Part shown: piece after piece, positions 55,431 through 64,000 of the stretch | Numbering within the stretch: the stretch's first letter is position 1 | Layout: the number at the start of each line of letters is the position of its first letter | Origin: Pseudomonas saxonica | GTDB lineage: Bacteria; Pseudomonadota; Gammaproteobacteria; Pseudomonadales; Pseudomonadaceae | Assembly: GCF_007858365.1 (NCBI RefSeq) | Contig: NZ_VFIO01000001.1 | Location: 186,001 to 250,000 of the forward strand | Reading direction: 5' to 3' | Length of the DNA: 64,000 bases | Notes under the pieces: model-generated | Told to the model about the DNA's origin: nothing | What the model saw: the letters and a program-made list of their open reading frames with translations, nothing else | Database searches by the model: none | Program-made: the position numbers and the translations under genes

Positions 55431-56647
55431 CAGTTGTGCTCCGGCGCGGCGTGGATCAACGGCAAGCTCATCAGCACACAGGTGCCGCGCCCCATTCGCG
55501 AACGCATGTGCAATTGCCCTTGATGCGCGCGCACCACCGCATTGACCACCGCCAACCCCAACCCGGTGCCCGTGGCTTTGGTGGTGAAAAAAGGCTCGCC
55601 CAGTCGCTCCAGCACGCCGGGCGCAATGCCACTGCCACTGTCACTCACGCACAGGCGCAACGCCGTGCCCCGCGCATACAGGTGCACTTTAAGGCGTACC
55701 TGAGGCGTGCCGGCTTGCAGAGCGTTTTCAATCAGATTCAGCAACGCCCCGACCAGCGTGTCTCGGTTGCACAGCAGTTGCCCCTCATGAGCATCACACT
55801 GCCAGCGGATGGCCACACCCTGAACATGAACCTGGGCGGCCGACTGCAGCGCTTGCATCAAGGCCGCGGGCGACACCCTGTCCGCCAATGGCAATTCACC
55901 ACGGGCAAACACCAGCATGTCACGCACCTGATGCTCCAGCTCATGCAGCCGCTCTTTAAGGCGACCGGCAAAACGCTGCTGGGTCTGCACCGGCAGCTCC
56001 TGCTCAGTCAAATGACTGGCGTAGATCAACGCGGCGGACAACGGCGTGCGAATCTGGTGGGCCAACGAGGCCACCATGCGGCCCAGTGATGACAGACGCT
56101 CATGGCGCGCGAGCTGATCCTGCAAGCGACGGGTTTGCGTCAGATCATTGAGCAGCACTAACTGCCCGGGCTCTGCATCCAGCGAACGGGTGGCAATCGA
56201 CAGACGCCGACCATCCGTGAGCGACACTTCGTGACCATCATCCTCACGAGGCGCAAAACAGCGAGTAATCACCTGCCGCCACAACTCGCCTTGCAGCGGC
56301 TCACCCAGCAGTTCAATGGCGGCCGGATTGGCCTCGCGCACGTGACCGCGATCATCGATAACGATGACCCCGCCTGGCAACAGATCAAGGAGGTTTTGCA
56401 GCCGGTTGGCCAGCCGTTCTTTCTCGGCCAGCTCGGCCATGCGCTGAGCACTGACCACGGCCAGCTCACCTTTAAGCTCAGCCACACGGGCTTCGAGCAG
56501 GCTGTAGGAATCGCTCAACTGAGTCGACATTTCATTGAACAGCGAGAACGCTTGCTCCAGTCCTTCGCGACGGGCTGGCTGCGTTGCAAGCGGGAGGCCC
56601 TGCCCTGCAAGATCAGGGGCCGAGGCGTGTTGGGCAGTATGGGGCAT
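55430..56647 (-). CDS. fleS: Flagellar sensor histidine kinase FleS
   Basis: FleS is a soluble kinase with no membrane helix. The 405-residue protein has a coiled coil (SDSYSLLEARVAELKGELAV), a PAS domain (VIVIDDRGHVREANPAAIEL), the HisKA box (GRMVASLAHQIRTPLSAALI, His near residue 200) and an HATPase domain (NLIENALQAGTPQVRLKVHL; GTGLGLAVVNAVVRAHQG). It is cotranscribed with fleR, with a sigma-54 promoter 53 nt upstream. Confidence 0.95.
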   Translation of the reverse strand: MPHTAQHASAPDLAGQGLPLATQPARREGLEQAFSLFNEMSTQLSDSYSLLEARVAELKGELAVVSAQRMAELAEKERLANRLQNLLDLLPGGVIVIDDRGHVREANPAAIELLGEPLQGELWRQVITRCFAPREDDGHEVSLTDGRRLSIATRSLDAEPGQLVLLNDLTQTRRLQDQLARHERLSSLGRMVASLAHQIRTPLSAALIYASHLTEQELPVQTQQRFAGRLKERLHELEHQVRDMLVFARGELPLADRVSPAALMQALQSAAQVHVQGVAIRWQCDAHEGQLLCNRDTLVGALLNLIENALQAGTPQVRLKVHLYARGTALRLCVSDSGSGIAPGVLERLGEPFFTTKATGTGLGLAVVNAVVRAHQGQLHMRSRMGRGTCVLMSLPLIHAAPEHN

Positions 56648-56699
56648 GAGGCATTCTCGCTTGGCTGACCGTCATAAAACGGTTCGTTACACCAAGCAA

Positions 56700-56715
56700 A
56701 GCAATACCCGTGCCT
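56700..56715 (-). promoter_or_regulatory. Predicted sigma-54 promoter of fleSR
   Basis: On the minus strand AGGCACGGGTATTGCT has GG-N10-GC spacing with a GGCAC -24 core and TTGCT -12 box. It lies 53 nt before the fleS ATG, as expected for a FleQ-dependent class II promoter. Confidence 0.75.
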
Positions 56716-56734
56716 GAAACTCTGATGCAGATCT

Positions 56735-56775
56735 GCAGCCGCTGCCGAAGAACACAAAGGGCTGCGCTGCGGCCC
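56735..56775. repeat. Single diverged REP between fleQ and fleS
   Basis: GCAGCCGCTGCCGAAGAAC followed by GGGCTGCGCTGCGGCCC resembles the single REP at 5873. No inverted partner is present. It lies 18 bp after the fleQ stop. Confidence 0.5.
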
Positions 56776-56793
56776 GGATTTAAACGCGAAGGG

Positions 56794-58269
56794 TCAATCG
56801 TCCAACTGCTCTTCGCCTTCGCGACGGCTCATGCCGTATTTGCGCATCTTTTCGACCAGGGTGGTACGTCGAATGCGCAGGCGTTCGGCTGCCCGTGCGA
56901 CGATGCCGTTGGCATCGTCCAGCGCTTGCTGGATCAACCCCTGCTCCAGGCCGCCCAGGTAATCCTTGAGGTCAAGCCCTTCGGGCGGCAGCATCGCAGA
57001 GGAGCTGAAGTCAGGCACGCTGTTATTGATCGCTACCCGCTCCTCCATTTCACTGAACATCGGGTCCGGAGCCTGCTCGTCATCGTCGTCTACATAGCGG
57101 AATTTCTTCGGCAGCTCAGCAACCCCAATCACACCATACGGATGCATGATCGCCATACGCTCGACCAGGTTGGCCAACTCTCGGACGTTGCCCGGCCAGG
57201 CGTGTCGGCACAACGACATGATCGAGACAGAGTTAAAGCGAATCGAACCGCGCTTTTCATGCTCCATGCGCGAAATCAACTCGTTCATCAACAACGGGAT
57301 GTCTTCGACACGCTCACGCAACGGCGCCATTTCGATCGGGAAAACATTGAGGCGGTAATACAAGTCTTCGCGAAAAGCGCCGACTTCAATCATGCTTTCG
57401 AGGTTTTTGTGCGTAGCGGCAATAATGCGCACATCCGCGCTCTGGGTCTTGTTGCTACCCACACGCTCAAAGGTGCGCTCCTGCAATACACGCAGCAGTT
57501 TGACCTGCATCGGCAGTGGCATATCACCGATTTCATCAAGAAACAGCGTGCCGCCATTGGCCAGCTCAAAACGCCCGGCACGGCTGGTGATGGCGCCGGT
57601 GAAGGCGCCCTTCTCATGACCAAACAATTCGCTTTCGAGCAACTCGGCAGGAATTGCCCCGCAGTTGACCGGCACAAACGGTGCGTCGCGGCGCTTGGAG
57701 TGGTAGTGCAAATTGCGCGCGACCACTTCCTTGCCCGTGCCGGATTCACCGAGGATCAATACGCTGGCGTCGGTATCGGCCACCTGCTGCATCATTTGAC
57801 GCACGTGCTGAATGGCACGGCTGGTACCGACCAGGCTACGAAACAGGTTGGGTTCACGGTGACGGCCGCGCTCGCGAGCCTTGTCGTACATCTCGCGATA
57901 GACTTGGGCGCGGTGCAGGGAATCAAGCAATTTGCTGTAGCTGGGGGGCATTTCAAGGCTGGACAGAACACGGCGACGTTGGTCTTCAGGCAACTCTGCC
58001 GAAGAAATTTCACCTAAAAGCATAATGGGAAGGAACTCATCCCACTCTGCCACTGTCTTAAGCAAGCTCGAAATGCCGCCAGCGATGTTTACAGCGCCTA
58101 CCAGCACACACAGCACCTCGCGACTGGAGGTCAGCAGACTGACATCTTGTTCCCATGCGTGGCTGGTGCTGGCTAAATTTTCTTCGCCCAGAAAATTTAG
58201 AATCACCGCCAGATCACGGCGGCGTACGCTATCGTCATCGATAAGCAGAATTTTGGTTTCACGCCACAT
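56794..58269 (-). CDS. fleQ: Master flagellar activator FleQ
   Basis: FleQ is the c-di-GMP-responsive, sigma-54-dependent regulator at the top of the flagellar cascade. The 491-residue protein has an atypical receiver ([20 protein letters not shown]) that lacks the phospho-acceptor Asp ([10 protein letters not shown] at that position), an AAA+ domain ([20 protein letters not shown]; sigma-54 loop [28 protein letters not shown]) and a Fis-type helix-turn-helix ([20 protein letters not shown]). It lies alone between fliT and fleSR; FleN, encoded at 31541, restrains it. Confidence 0.96.
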   Translation of the reverse strand: MWRETKILLIDDDSVRRRDLAVILNFLGEENLASTSHAWEQDVSLLTSSREVLCVLVGAVNIAGGISSLLKTVAEWDEFLPIMLLGEISSAELPEDQRRRVLSSLEMPPSYSKLLDSLHRAQVYREMYDKARERGRHREPNLFRSLVGTSRAIQHVRQMMQQVADTDASVLILGESGTGKEVVARNLHYHSKRRDAPFVPVNCGAIPAELLESELFGHEKGAFTGAITSRAGRFELANGGTLFLDEIGDMPLPMQVKLLRVLQERTFERVGSNKTQSADVRIIAATHKNLESMIEVGAFREDLYYRLNVFPIEMAPLRERVEDIPLLMNELISRMEHEKRGSIRFNSVSIMSLCRHAWPGNVRELANLVERMAIMHPYGVIGVAELPKKFRYVDDDDEQAPDPMFSEMEERVAINNSVPDFSSSAMLPPEGLDLKDYLGGLEQGLIQQALDDANGIVARAAERLRIRRTTLVEKMRKYGMSRREGEEQLDD

Positions 58270-58445
58270 GCAATAGCAACTTCCCTAGTCAGCTCAATAC
58301 CCGGATGGCAGGGCATTATTTAGCCGCCCTACCCTGTTGGATGCTTAGGACGACTGAAACAGGATACAGCACTAGTTAAGTCATAAACCTACATACAGTC
58401 AAATTTATGGCGCACTGCGTCAATAAACCACACATTTTTTATGCC

Positions 58446-58739
58446 TTAACCGAATAGATGGTAAACCTTTGATGCATTTTTTGCTTGGTTGATCTGAGAC
58501 ATCTGATCGACCAACTGCTGCCGTTCGCCTGTCGCAGCCTCCAACAGCATGCGATAAACCACCAACAACCCCTCCAGATTCTCGCGCAGTACAGCCTCGT
58601 CCACCGGCGCTTCATCCAGAACGCACTCGACCGACTGGCGACAGGCCAAGTCCAACTCGCCAATAGCATCCCAATTGCGCTCTGCCAGGGCATTGACCAG
58701 CGCATCACGGGTTTCTTGAATTCGTTGCAATTGGCTCAT
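58446..58739 (-). CDS. fliT: Flagellar FliT-like protein (position of FleP)
   Basis: This small helical protein of 97 residues (MSQLQRIQETRDALVNALAE; LEGLLVVYRMLLEAATGERQ) fits the FliT export-chaperone group, which binds FliD. It lies 28 bp after fliS. In P. aeruginosa the gene at this place is called fleP. Sequence signal is weak, so the call leans on position and size. Confidence 0.7.
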   Translation of the reverse strand: MSQLQRIQETRDALVNALAERNWDAIGELDLACRQSVECVLDEAPVDEAVLRENLEGLLVVYRMLLEAATGERQQLVDQMSQINQAKNASKVYHLFG

Positions 58740-58767
58740 AACGCACTCCTCGGCTACTCAGGCGGTT

Positions 58768-59157
58768 TTACTCAGGCGCGATTTCATCCCAACCACTTTT
58801 AACCGTAATCAACAAACGAGCGACTTCATCGATGATTTCGGGATCGTTTTTCAGGTTGGCTTGAAGCAGGCGCGAGCCCATGTATTCGTACAGATCATCC
58901 AGCTGACGAATCGAAGCCGGGTCTTCGGCCTTTTTTTCATCCAGCCCCTGACGCAGCCCGACAATGATGTCGATGGCCTTGCCGAGCAATTCGCCTTTTT
59001 GCGCAATATCTCCGCGCTCCATTGCCCCTTTGGCCTGAGCCATGCGATCAAGCCCACCCTGCATCAGCATTTGCACCAACCGATGCGGGCTGGCCTCGGA
59101 GATCTGAGCGTGGGAATTGACCTTCTGGTACTGGCGAAGGGCTCTCATGGGATTCAT
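58768..59157 (-). CDS. fliS: Flagellin export chaperone FliS
   Basis: FliS binds flagellin and prevents early assembly. The 129-residue helical protein starts MNPMRALRQYQKVNSHAQIS and has SPHRLVQMLMQGGLDRMAQA and LDDLYEYMGSRLLQANLKND. The ATG at 59157 has GAGGT upstream; the longer frame to 59274 runs into the fliD 3' end. Confidence 0.94.
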   Translation of the reverse strand: MNPMRALRQYQKVNSHAQISEASPHRLVQMLMQGGLDRMAQAKGAMERGDIAQKGELLGKAIDIIVGLRQGLDEKKAEDPASIRQLDDLYEYMGSRLLQANLKNDPEIIDEVARLLITVKSGWDEIAPE

Positions 59158-59270
59158 GTTTCTACCTCGTAACAGGGACCGCTGGAAATATAAGCGCTTG
59201 AAATAAACGACTGAAAAGACGCCACTGTGTTGTATGTCGACGTGACGACACAGAACTTGAGCGCGGCTTA

Positions 59271-60641
59271 TCAAGTCGATTTAGGATTGTTCAGCGAGTT
59301 CAGCGTGGTCATCATGCTGGTGGCCGATGCCGTGATCTGAGCGACCAGCGTGTCCATCGCGTTGTACTTGGCCATCAACGACAGCTGCAGGCTGTTCATG
59401 CGTGTTTCCAGCGCTGTCTGCTGCTTGGTCAGGTCATTGAGACTGGTGGTCAAACTGGCGGAACGCGCCGCGAGGATGCCGGTATTGCTTCGCGCATAGT
59501 CAGCCGTCGAGTTTTGCAGGCGCATCAGCAAGCCTTTGTCACCGGTGAAGATGGTTTTGAGGTCTGACGCATTGGTGGCCACCGCGGCATCCCACTTCTT
59601 GTCGTTGATCTCAAGCAAACCCGAGGTCTGGTTGGTGCTCACACCAAACTGCGCCAGCGACTTCAATTCACCGGTGCCCGACATGGCATTGAGTTCATTG
59701 CGCAAGGTTGAGGTCAGGGTGCGCATGGTGGCATCCCCGGTCAACGCGCCCGCGGTCTGCGTGCCGTCTTCGCTCTTGGTGACTTTGGTCTCGGCATTGA
59801 TGGCCGTGAGCAATGCGTTGTAAGTGTCTACGAAGCCCTTGACCGCCGACTTGAGCTGAGTCGAGCTGGTGGACACCGATACTGTGGTCGCAGCGGCGCC
59901 GCTGGCGGTTGGCGCAATCAACTGAAGACTGACACCACTGATCGCGTCGGCAATGTTATTGGTCTTGGACACCATTTCGATGCCGTCGATGCTGTACAGG
60001 GCGTTTTGTGGCGGGTCGATCACCTTGAAGGCGTCTTCCAGGCCACTGTCACCTTCCAGACTGAGGTCGCTGCCCTCGCCCATGGTAGTCGTGGTCAAGA
60101 CCATTCGCGACCCATTGGCGTCGGTCAGGATGTTGGCACTGATGCCCTTGGCTCCGTACTGGCTGTTGATCGAGTCGCGCACCTGCTGCAAGGTCGCCCC
60201 GGCCGGTACGCTGACATCAAACTTGGTGTCGCCCTGCTTGATGATCAGATTGCTCGGCGTGGAGCCTGTATTGACGACTGAACTGGCGCCCTTGTCGTAA
60301 ACCTTGGTGGAGATTTTCGACGCGGTAGCCAATTGCTCGACTTTAAGCGCGAAGCTGCCGTTGGACGCACTGCCGCTCAAAGTCACCTTGGCGGTTTTCT
60401 CATCCGACGAGGTGGCGGTCAAACCGCCGAAAATGGTGGTGGTGTTCATCGTCGCCAGGGCCGAGCGGAAATTGCTCAAGGCCGACTGCACCTTACCGAT
60501 GGACGACAGCGTGGTGGTTGCTTTCAGTGATTGGTTGTTGATTTGTGTTTGCTTGGGCGCTTTTTCAGCCGCAACCAACGACTTTACAATCGCCTGAGTA
60601 TCGACGTTCGAACCGATACCGCTAACCGTAGTACCTGCCAT
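59271..60641 (-). CDS. fliD: Flagellar cap protein FliD
   Basis: FliD caps the growing filament. The 456-residue protein starts MAGTTVSGIGSNVDTQAIVK and has FliD_N (ATASKISTKVYDKGASSVVN region), a central domain (GVSLQLIAPTASGAAATTVS) and a C-terminal coiled-coil (ASLTTSLNDLTKQQTALETR; LMAKYNAMDTLVAQITASAT). The second ATG of ATGATG is preferred because GGAG lies 7 nt before it. fliS follows by about 110 bp. Confidence 0.95.
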   Translation of the reverse strand: MAGTTVSGIGSNVDTQAIVKSLVAAEKAPKQTQINNQSLKATTTLSSIGKVQSALSNFRSALATMNTTTIFGGLTATSSDEKTAKVTLSGSASNGSFALKVEQLATASKISTKVYDKGASSVVNTGSTPSNLIIKQGDTKFDVSVPAGATLQQVRDSINSQYGAKGISANILTDANGSRMVLTTTTMGEGSDLSLEGDSGLEDAFKVIDPPQNALYSIDGIEMVSKTNNIADAISGVSLQLIAPTASGAAATTVSVSTSSTQLKSAVKGFVDTYNALLTAINAETKVTKSEDGTQTAGALTGDATMRTLTSTLRNELNAMSGTGELKSLAQFGVSTNQTSGLLEINDKKWDAAVATNASDLKTIFTGDKGLLMRLQNSTADYARSNTGILAARSASLTTSLNDLTKQQTALETRMNSLQLSLMAKYNAMDTLVAQITASATSMMTTLNSLNNPKST

Positions 60642-60703
60642 CATCCTTCTCCTTATCCAGTGGCTGCTGTTTTGTTGACGAACAACGCCTCAAGACAAAC
60701 AGC

Positions 60704-60719
60704 AACAAATTTCGTGCCA
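60704..60719 (-). promoter_or_regulatory. Candidate sigma-54 promoter of fliD, GT variant
   Basis: On the minus strand TGGCACGAAATTTGTT has a perfect -24 (TGGCACG) and a -12 box TTGTT, in which the usual GC is GT. It is 63 nt before the fliD ATG, the same range as the other flagellar promoters here. Confidence 0.45.
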
Positions 60720-60721
60720 GC

Positions 60722-61060
60722 TCAGGCCTTGCTTTCAAACAGCAGGCTGTTGGCATTGGTCAAACTTTGCGCCAGTTTCAGCGCGGCTTCCGAGGGGAGC
60801 TGACGGATCACTTCACCACTGTCCGTGGCAATCACCTTGACCACCACCACACCGGTGGAGTCATCGATGGAGAAATCCAGATTGCGCTGAGTCGATTGCA
60901 CAAACTCGCGAATATCCGTGACGGCTTTCTCCAGCTCATCGCGCTGGGGGATGCGGTCCGCTTCAACGCTTTCAGCCTTGGGCTGAGCATTGGCAGCCGA
61001 TGGGTTCAGCACCTGCACTGGTGCGGAGTAAGCGTGGTTCAGCTTGACACTCATGTCCAT
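60722..61060 (-). CDS. flaG: FlaG family protein
   Basis: This 112-residue protein has a disordered first half and the FlaG domain (NLDFSIDDSTGVVVVKVIAT; DSGEVIRQLPSEAALKLAQS). FlaG affects filament length in polar flagellates and normally lies between fliC and fliD, as here. Start at 61060 (MDMSVKLNHAYS), with an alternative two codons later. Confidence 0.9.
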   Translation of the reverse strand: MDMSVKLNHAYSAPVQVLNPSAANAQPKAESVEADRIPQRDELEKAVTDIREFVQSTQRNLDFSIDDSTGVVVVKVIATDSGEVIRQLPSEAALKLAQSLTNANSLLFESKA

Positions 61061-61086
61061 GACGCAGCCCTCTTCACTGAAAACAC

Positions 61087-61108
61087 AAAAGGGCGCGTAA
61101 ACGCGCCC
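61087..61108 (-). terminator. Rho-independent terminator of fliC
   Basis: GGGCGCG and CGCGCCC form a 7-bp stem with a 4-nt loop, 26 bp after the fliC stop. On the minus strand it is followed by TTTTGTGTTTT. It should isolate fliC from flaG, although read-through is possible. Confidence 0.85.
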
Positions 61109-61133
61109 CTCCGTTTGTTACCAAGCGCTGGAG

Positions 61134-62576
61134 TTACTGAAGCAGTTTCAGTACAGCGGACGGCAGCTGGTTAGCCTGGGACAGGATTGCAGTGGAAGCC
61201 TGTTGCAGGGTTTGTTGCTTGGTCAGCTGAGCGGTTTCCGATGCGAAGTCAACGTCCTGGATCGCGCCACGTGCCGCAGTGGAGTTGTCCGAGATGCTGC
61301 GCAGGTTGGAAACAGTGCTGTCGAAACGGTTTTGCACGGCACCCAGGTCAGCACGCTGGGAGTCGATGTTGGCGATCGCCTGAGTGATAACAGCGATGGC
61401 GTCTTGTGCGCTGGTAGCAGTCGTTACATCGGTATCTGCGATAGTGGTTTTAACGGAAGCTTTTGTTAAGTCCGCGCCACCAACACCCACTGCAAACACA
61501 CCACCTACACCCGCACCGCTTAACGAATAGCCTTTAGCCGAATCCAGGGAGATTGCACCAGTTACCGTGAGTTTGTCGGTACCGGCTGCTAATGTAGTAA
61601 GAGCTGTAGCGAATTTTCCTGCACCATCCTTGGCTTGAACCGAAACACCTGTCCCGCCAGCAGCACTGGTAAATTCAAAATTCTCACCAGAATCAGACTT
61701 AATAGACAGTGACTGAGCACTGCTATCAAAGTTTACGGTAATGCCAAGCTTTGCTGCGTTGGAGCTCAGCTGATCAGCCAGACTATCAAGGTCAGTAACG
61801 CCTACAAAGTCTACGTCTTGACCGCCAACTTTCAGGTTGAAGTTCGCAGGCGTGCCCGCAGGAGCAGTAACCGTCAATTTGGCTTCAGTGCTGGCGGTTG
61901 CAGACAGACCACCAATCAAGCCATTCAGTTGGGTAGCAGTCTTCTTGGCTGACTCACCCCCACCCACAGTGATTTCTTTGCTCTCGCCACCACCTGTAAC
62001 GTTGATGACGCCACCAGTCACACCGCCTGCAGTAGGCACAATCGCCACAGACTTAACCTGCTGCGAACCAATGGCGTTTGCCGACACATCACCCATGGTC
62101 ATGTTGATGGTCTGGTTGGCGTTGGCACCGATCTGGAAAGCGGTGGTACCGAACGAGCCGTCCAGCAGGTTCTTGCCACCGAAAGTGGTGGTGGTTGCAA
62201 TACGGGTCAGTTCCGAAGTCAGGGCCGCGTACTGGGCGTTGTTCGACTTGCGGTCTTCTGCACTCAGGGAACCGTTGGCAGACGACAGAGCCAGGGTACG
62301 CATGGTTTGCAGAATGTTAGTGGATTCCTGCATTGCGCCTTCAGCGGTTTGCGCAATGGAGATACCGTCACCGGCGTTCTTGATCGCTGTGCCCAGGCCG
62401 TTGATCTGGCTGGTCAGACGGTTGGAGATTTGCAGGCCGGCCGCATCGTCTTTAGCGCTGTTGATACGCAGGCCGGAAGACAGGCGCTGCATGGAAGTCG
62501 ACAGAGCAGTCGAGGATTTGTTCAGGTTGTTCTGAACGTTCAGCGATGCAAGGTTGGTGTTTACGGTTAAAGCCAT
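61134..62576 (-). CDS. fliC: Flagellin FliC
   Basis: This is the filament protein. The 480 residues have conserved D0/D1 ends ([57 protein letters not shown]; and the C-end [20 protein letters not shown] with VLKLLQ). The central D2/D3 region (about residues 170-390) is Gly/Thr/Ala/Ser-rich and variable. A sampled 60-base line of DNA for that part is 40% GC, far below the ends. A sigma-28 promoter lies upstream and a terminator downstream. In this genome recR is the upstream neighbour. Confidence 0.97.
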   Translation of the reverse strand: MALTVNTNLASLNVQNNLNKSSTALSTSMQRLSSGLRINSAKDDAAGLQISNRLTSQINGLGTAIKNAGDGISIAQTAEGAMQESTNILQTMRTLALSSANGSLSAEDRKSNNAQYAALTSELTRIATTTTFGGKNLLDGSFGTTAFQIGANANQTINMTMGDVSANAIGSQQVKSVAIVPTAGGVTGGVINVTGGGESKEITVGGGESAKKTATQLNGLIGGLSATASTEAKLTVTAPAGTPANFNLKVGGQDVDFVGVTDLDSLADQLSSNAAKLGITVNFDSSAQSLSIKSDSGENFEFTSAAGGTGVSVQAKDGAGKFATALTTLAAGTDKLTVTGAISLDSAKGYSLSGAGVGGVFAVGVGGADLTKASVKTTIADTDVTTATSAQDAIAVITQAIANIDSQRADLGAVQNRFDSTVSNLRSISDNSTAARGAIQDVDFASETAQLTKQQTLQQASTAILSQANQLPSAVLKLLQ

Positions 62577-62656
62577 GACGAAATCCTCACTGGGTAATTA
62601 CTGCGGCTTCCGGCCCTGGCAACCGCCGGGTGTGGCCTAGAGAACCTTCGTAATAG

Positions 62657-62683
62657 TTATCGTCGTCAATGCACGTTGCTTGA
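62657..62683 (-). promoter_or_regulatory. Predicted sigma-28 (FliA) promoter of fliC
   Basis: On the minus strand the -35 TCAAGCAA (62683-62676) and -10 GACGATAA (62664-62657) are separated by 11 bp, the exact spacing of FliA promoters (TAAAGTTT-N11-GCCGATAA). The -10 box is about 80 nt from the fliC ATG. Confidence 0.75.
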
Positions 62684-62777
62684 GGGCTTTTTTCGATTTT
62701 TTTAATGGCCGTGGGCCATCCCTTGTATTTCAGGGGGTTAGCGGCGGGTTTTAGTCAGGGGTATGGCTGGAAAACAG

Positions 62778-62888
62778 CCCTCACCCTAGCCCTCTCCCAG
62801 AGGGAGAGGGAACTTGATCGGTGTCGTTGCGCACACCTGCTTTTGCTTTTAGTCCCCTCTCCCTCCGGGAGAGGGCTAGGGTGAGGGG
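62778..62888. repeat. Paired ccctctccc/gggagaggg repeat between fliC and recR
   Basis: CCCTCACCCTAGCCCTCTCC at the left and GAGAGGGCTAGGGTGAGGGG at the right are inverted around a centre containing GTCGTTGCGCACACCTGCTT, which is shared with the copy at 36054. With the fliC promoter region it fills the 326-bp space between fliC and the recR stop (62903). Confidence 0.8.
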
Positions 62889-62902
62889 CTTTTGGCCGAC
62901 GC

Positions 62903-63505
62903 CTACAAAACGATCGGCCGACGCCCGGAAAACGAGTGAGCCAAGGTTCCGCCATCCACCAGCTCCAACTCGCCGCCCAACGGCACACCGTGGGCAATAC
63001 GCGAGGCGATCAACCCCTTATTGCTCAACAACTGGGCAATGTAATGCGCTGTCGCTTCACCCTCCACCGTTGGGTTGGTCGCCAGAATCACCTCTCTGAA
63101 GGTCCCTTGCTCGGCAATGCGCGCCATCAATTGCGGAATGCCAATAGCCTCCGGCCCCAACCCATCCAGAGGCGACAAATGCCCCTTGAGCACGAAGTAA
63201 CGTCCGCGGTAGCCGGTCTGCTCAACGGCGTACACATCCATCGGCCCTTCCACCACGCAGAGCAAGGTGTCATCACGGCGCACATCGGCGCACTGCGGGC
63301 ACAGGTCATCTTCGGTCAAGGTTCTGCACAGACGGCAATGCCCCACGCCGTCCATCGCCTGGCTCAAGGCCAGCGCCAAACGCGACCCGCCACTGCGATC
63401 ACGCTCCAGCAATTGCAGGGCCATGCGCTGTGCGGTTTTTTGACCCACACCCGGCAAGGTACGCAGGGCATCGATCAATTGGCGAATAAGGGGGCTAAAG
63501 CTCAT
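62903..63505 (-). CDS. recR: Recombination mediator RecR
   Basis: RecR acts with RecF/RecO to load RecA at gaps. The 200-residue protein has the helix-hairpin-helix start ([20 protein letters not shown]), the zinc finger ([16 protein letters not shown], near residue 57), the Toprim segment ([20 protein letters not shown]) and [20 protein letters not shown]. ybaB is upstream, as is usual, but a terminator lies between them. It is directly followed by the repeat and fliC. Confidence 0.95.
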   Translation of the reverse strand: MSFSPLIRQLIDALRTLPGVGQKTAQRMALQLLERDRSGGSRLALALSQAMDGVGHCRLCRTLTEDDLCPQCADVRRDDTLLCVVEGPMDVYAVEQTGYRGRYFVLKGHLSPLDGLGPEAIGIPQLMARIAEQGTFREVILATNPTVEGEATAHYIAQLLSNKGLIASRIAHGVPLGGELELVDGGTLAHSFSGRRPIVL

Positions 63506-63583
63506 AAGGAAAGGTCCGACAAAACAACGAGAAGCGGTTTATACCCGCAGGGTGAAACCAGGTCAAATACCCGTAAAACAGGC

Positions 63584-63614
63584 AAAAAAATGCCAGGCGC
63601 GGGGCCTGGCATTT
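63584..63614 (-). terminator. Rho-independent terminator between ybaB and recR
   Basis: AAATGCCAGGC and GCCTGGCATTT form an 11-bp stem with a GCGGG loop. On the minus strand it is followed by a T7 run. It begins 8 bp after the ybaB stop and should reduce read-through into recR. Confidence 0.85.
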
Positions 63615-63621
63615 CAGCGCC

Positions 63622-63960
63622 TTAGAAAGGCATCTTCATGCCCGGCGGCAGTTGCATGCCAGCGGTAACGCCCGACATTTTGTCCTGGCTGTTGGCTTCG
63701 ATCTTGCGCACGGCGTCATTGACGGCAGCGGCGAACAAGTCTTCCAGCACTTCGCGATCATCTTCACTCACACCTTCCAGCAGTGTCGGGTCGATGCTGA
63801 CGCGCTTGATGTCGTGGCGACCGGTCATCACCACCGTCACCATGTCGCCACCCGCTTTACCGGTGACTTCGGCGTTGGCCAGTTCTTCTTGCATCTTGGC
63901 CATTTTTTCCTGCATTTGCTGCGCCTGCTTCATCAGGCCGGCCATGCCACCTTTCATCAT
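63622..63960 (-). CDS. ybaB: YbaB/EbfC family nucleoid-associated protein
   Basis: This 112-residue protein starts [20 protein letters not shown], with an N-terminal Met/Gln-rich coiled coil, then the beta-rich core ([20 protein letters not shown]) and the helix [20 protein letters not shown]. It binds DNA as a dimer. The ATG at 63960 follows GAGGTGA. dnaX is expected upstream, beyond the window. Confidence 0.93.
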   Translation of the reverse strand: MMKGGMAGLMKQAQQMQEKMAKMQEELANAEVTGKAGGDMVTVVMTGRHDIKRVSIDPTLLEGVSEDDREVLEDLFAAAVNDAVRKIEANSQDKMSGVTAGMQLPPGMKMPF

Positions 63961-64000
63961 GGGAATCACCTCGAACGTTATTTGGACAATGCACCCGCGG

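Noticed and set aside
56710..58017. 435-codon plus-strand frame opposite fleQ
   Set aside because: Shadow frame created by the high third-position GC of fleQ; begins inside a degenerate REP.

Overview
The window is a chromosomal segment from a Pseudomonas of the P. fluorescens / P. fragi type. The evidence is the gene order (ccmABCDEFGHI, then a chemotaxis, motCD and parCP block, then a polar-flagellum cluster controlled by FleQ, FleSR, FleN and FliA), the protein sequences, and REP/REPIN repeats of a Pseudomonas type. I could not fix the species. No tRNA, rRNA, CRISPR array, insertion sequence or prophage was seen.

Layout. 1-1450: a DUF808 membrane protein (cut by the window edge) and a TetR/RutR-like regulator. 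1608-6854: a glyoxylate assimilation locus, with a divergent HbpS/GlcG-like gene, gcl-hyi-glxR and a urea transporter; two identical TTGTATACAA palindromes lie in the divergent promoter region. 6894-12179: a voltage-gated-type K+ channel with a zinc-ribbon tail, a lone sulfate-binding protein, DNA topoisomerase III (with a LexA-like box and a long dyad upstream), an AT-rich orphan gene and a small proline-rich lipoprotein. 12462-19414: the complete cytochrome c maturation operon ccmABCDEFGHI on the minus strand, including ccmD (58 codons).

19606-21491: a FliK-like gene overlapping a small FlhB-C-terminal-like (FhlB) gene, both separate from the true fliK and flhB in this window. 21715-31541 (minus strand): cheY-cheZ-cheA-cheB-motC-motD-parC-parP-cheW-DUF2802, preceded by fliA. 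31541-45469: fliK, then fliLMNOPQR-flhB, a hypothetical gene, then flhA-flhF-fleN-fliA. A convergent araC-lysE pair is inserted between fliK and fliL. 45546-47935: the hptB-hsbR-hsbA output module. 48027-53758: fliE-F-G-H-I-J. 54045-58269: fleQ, fleS, fleR. 58446-62576: fliC-flaG-fliD-fliS-fliT. 62903-63960: ybaB and recR directly upstream of fliC, where other pseudomonads usually have flgL and glycosylation genes.

How it works together. FleQ with sigma-54 should drive the class II/III operons. I find -24/-12 elements 48-63 nt upstream of fliL, fliK, fliE, fleS and flhA, and a GT variant before fliD. FleSR, FliA and a sigma-28 promoter then lead to fliC. FlhF and FleN set the position and number of flagella; ParC and ParP should place the CheA arrays at the pole. 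The CheA linker carries four copies of a short motif. Two repeat families punctuate the window: a REPIN family (five inverted pairs, two singles) and a ccctctccc/gggagaggg family (three paired elements, one single).
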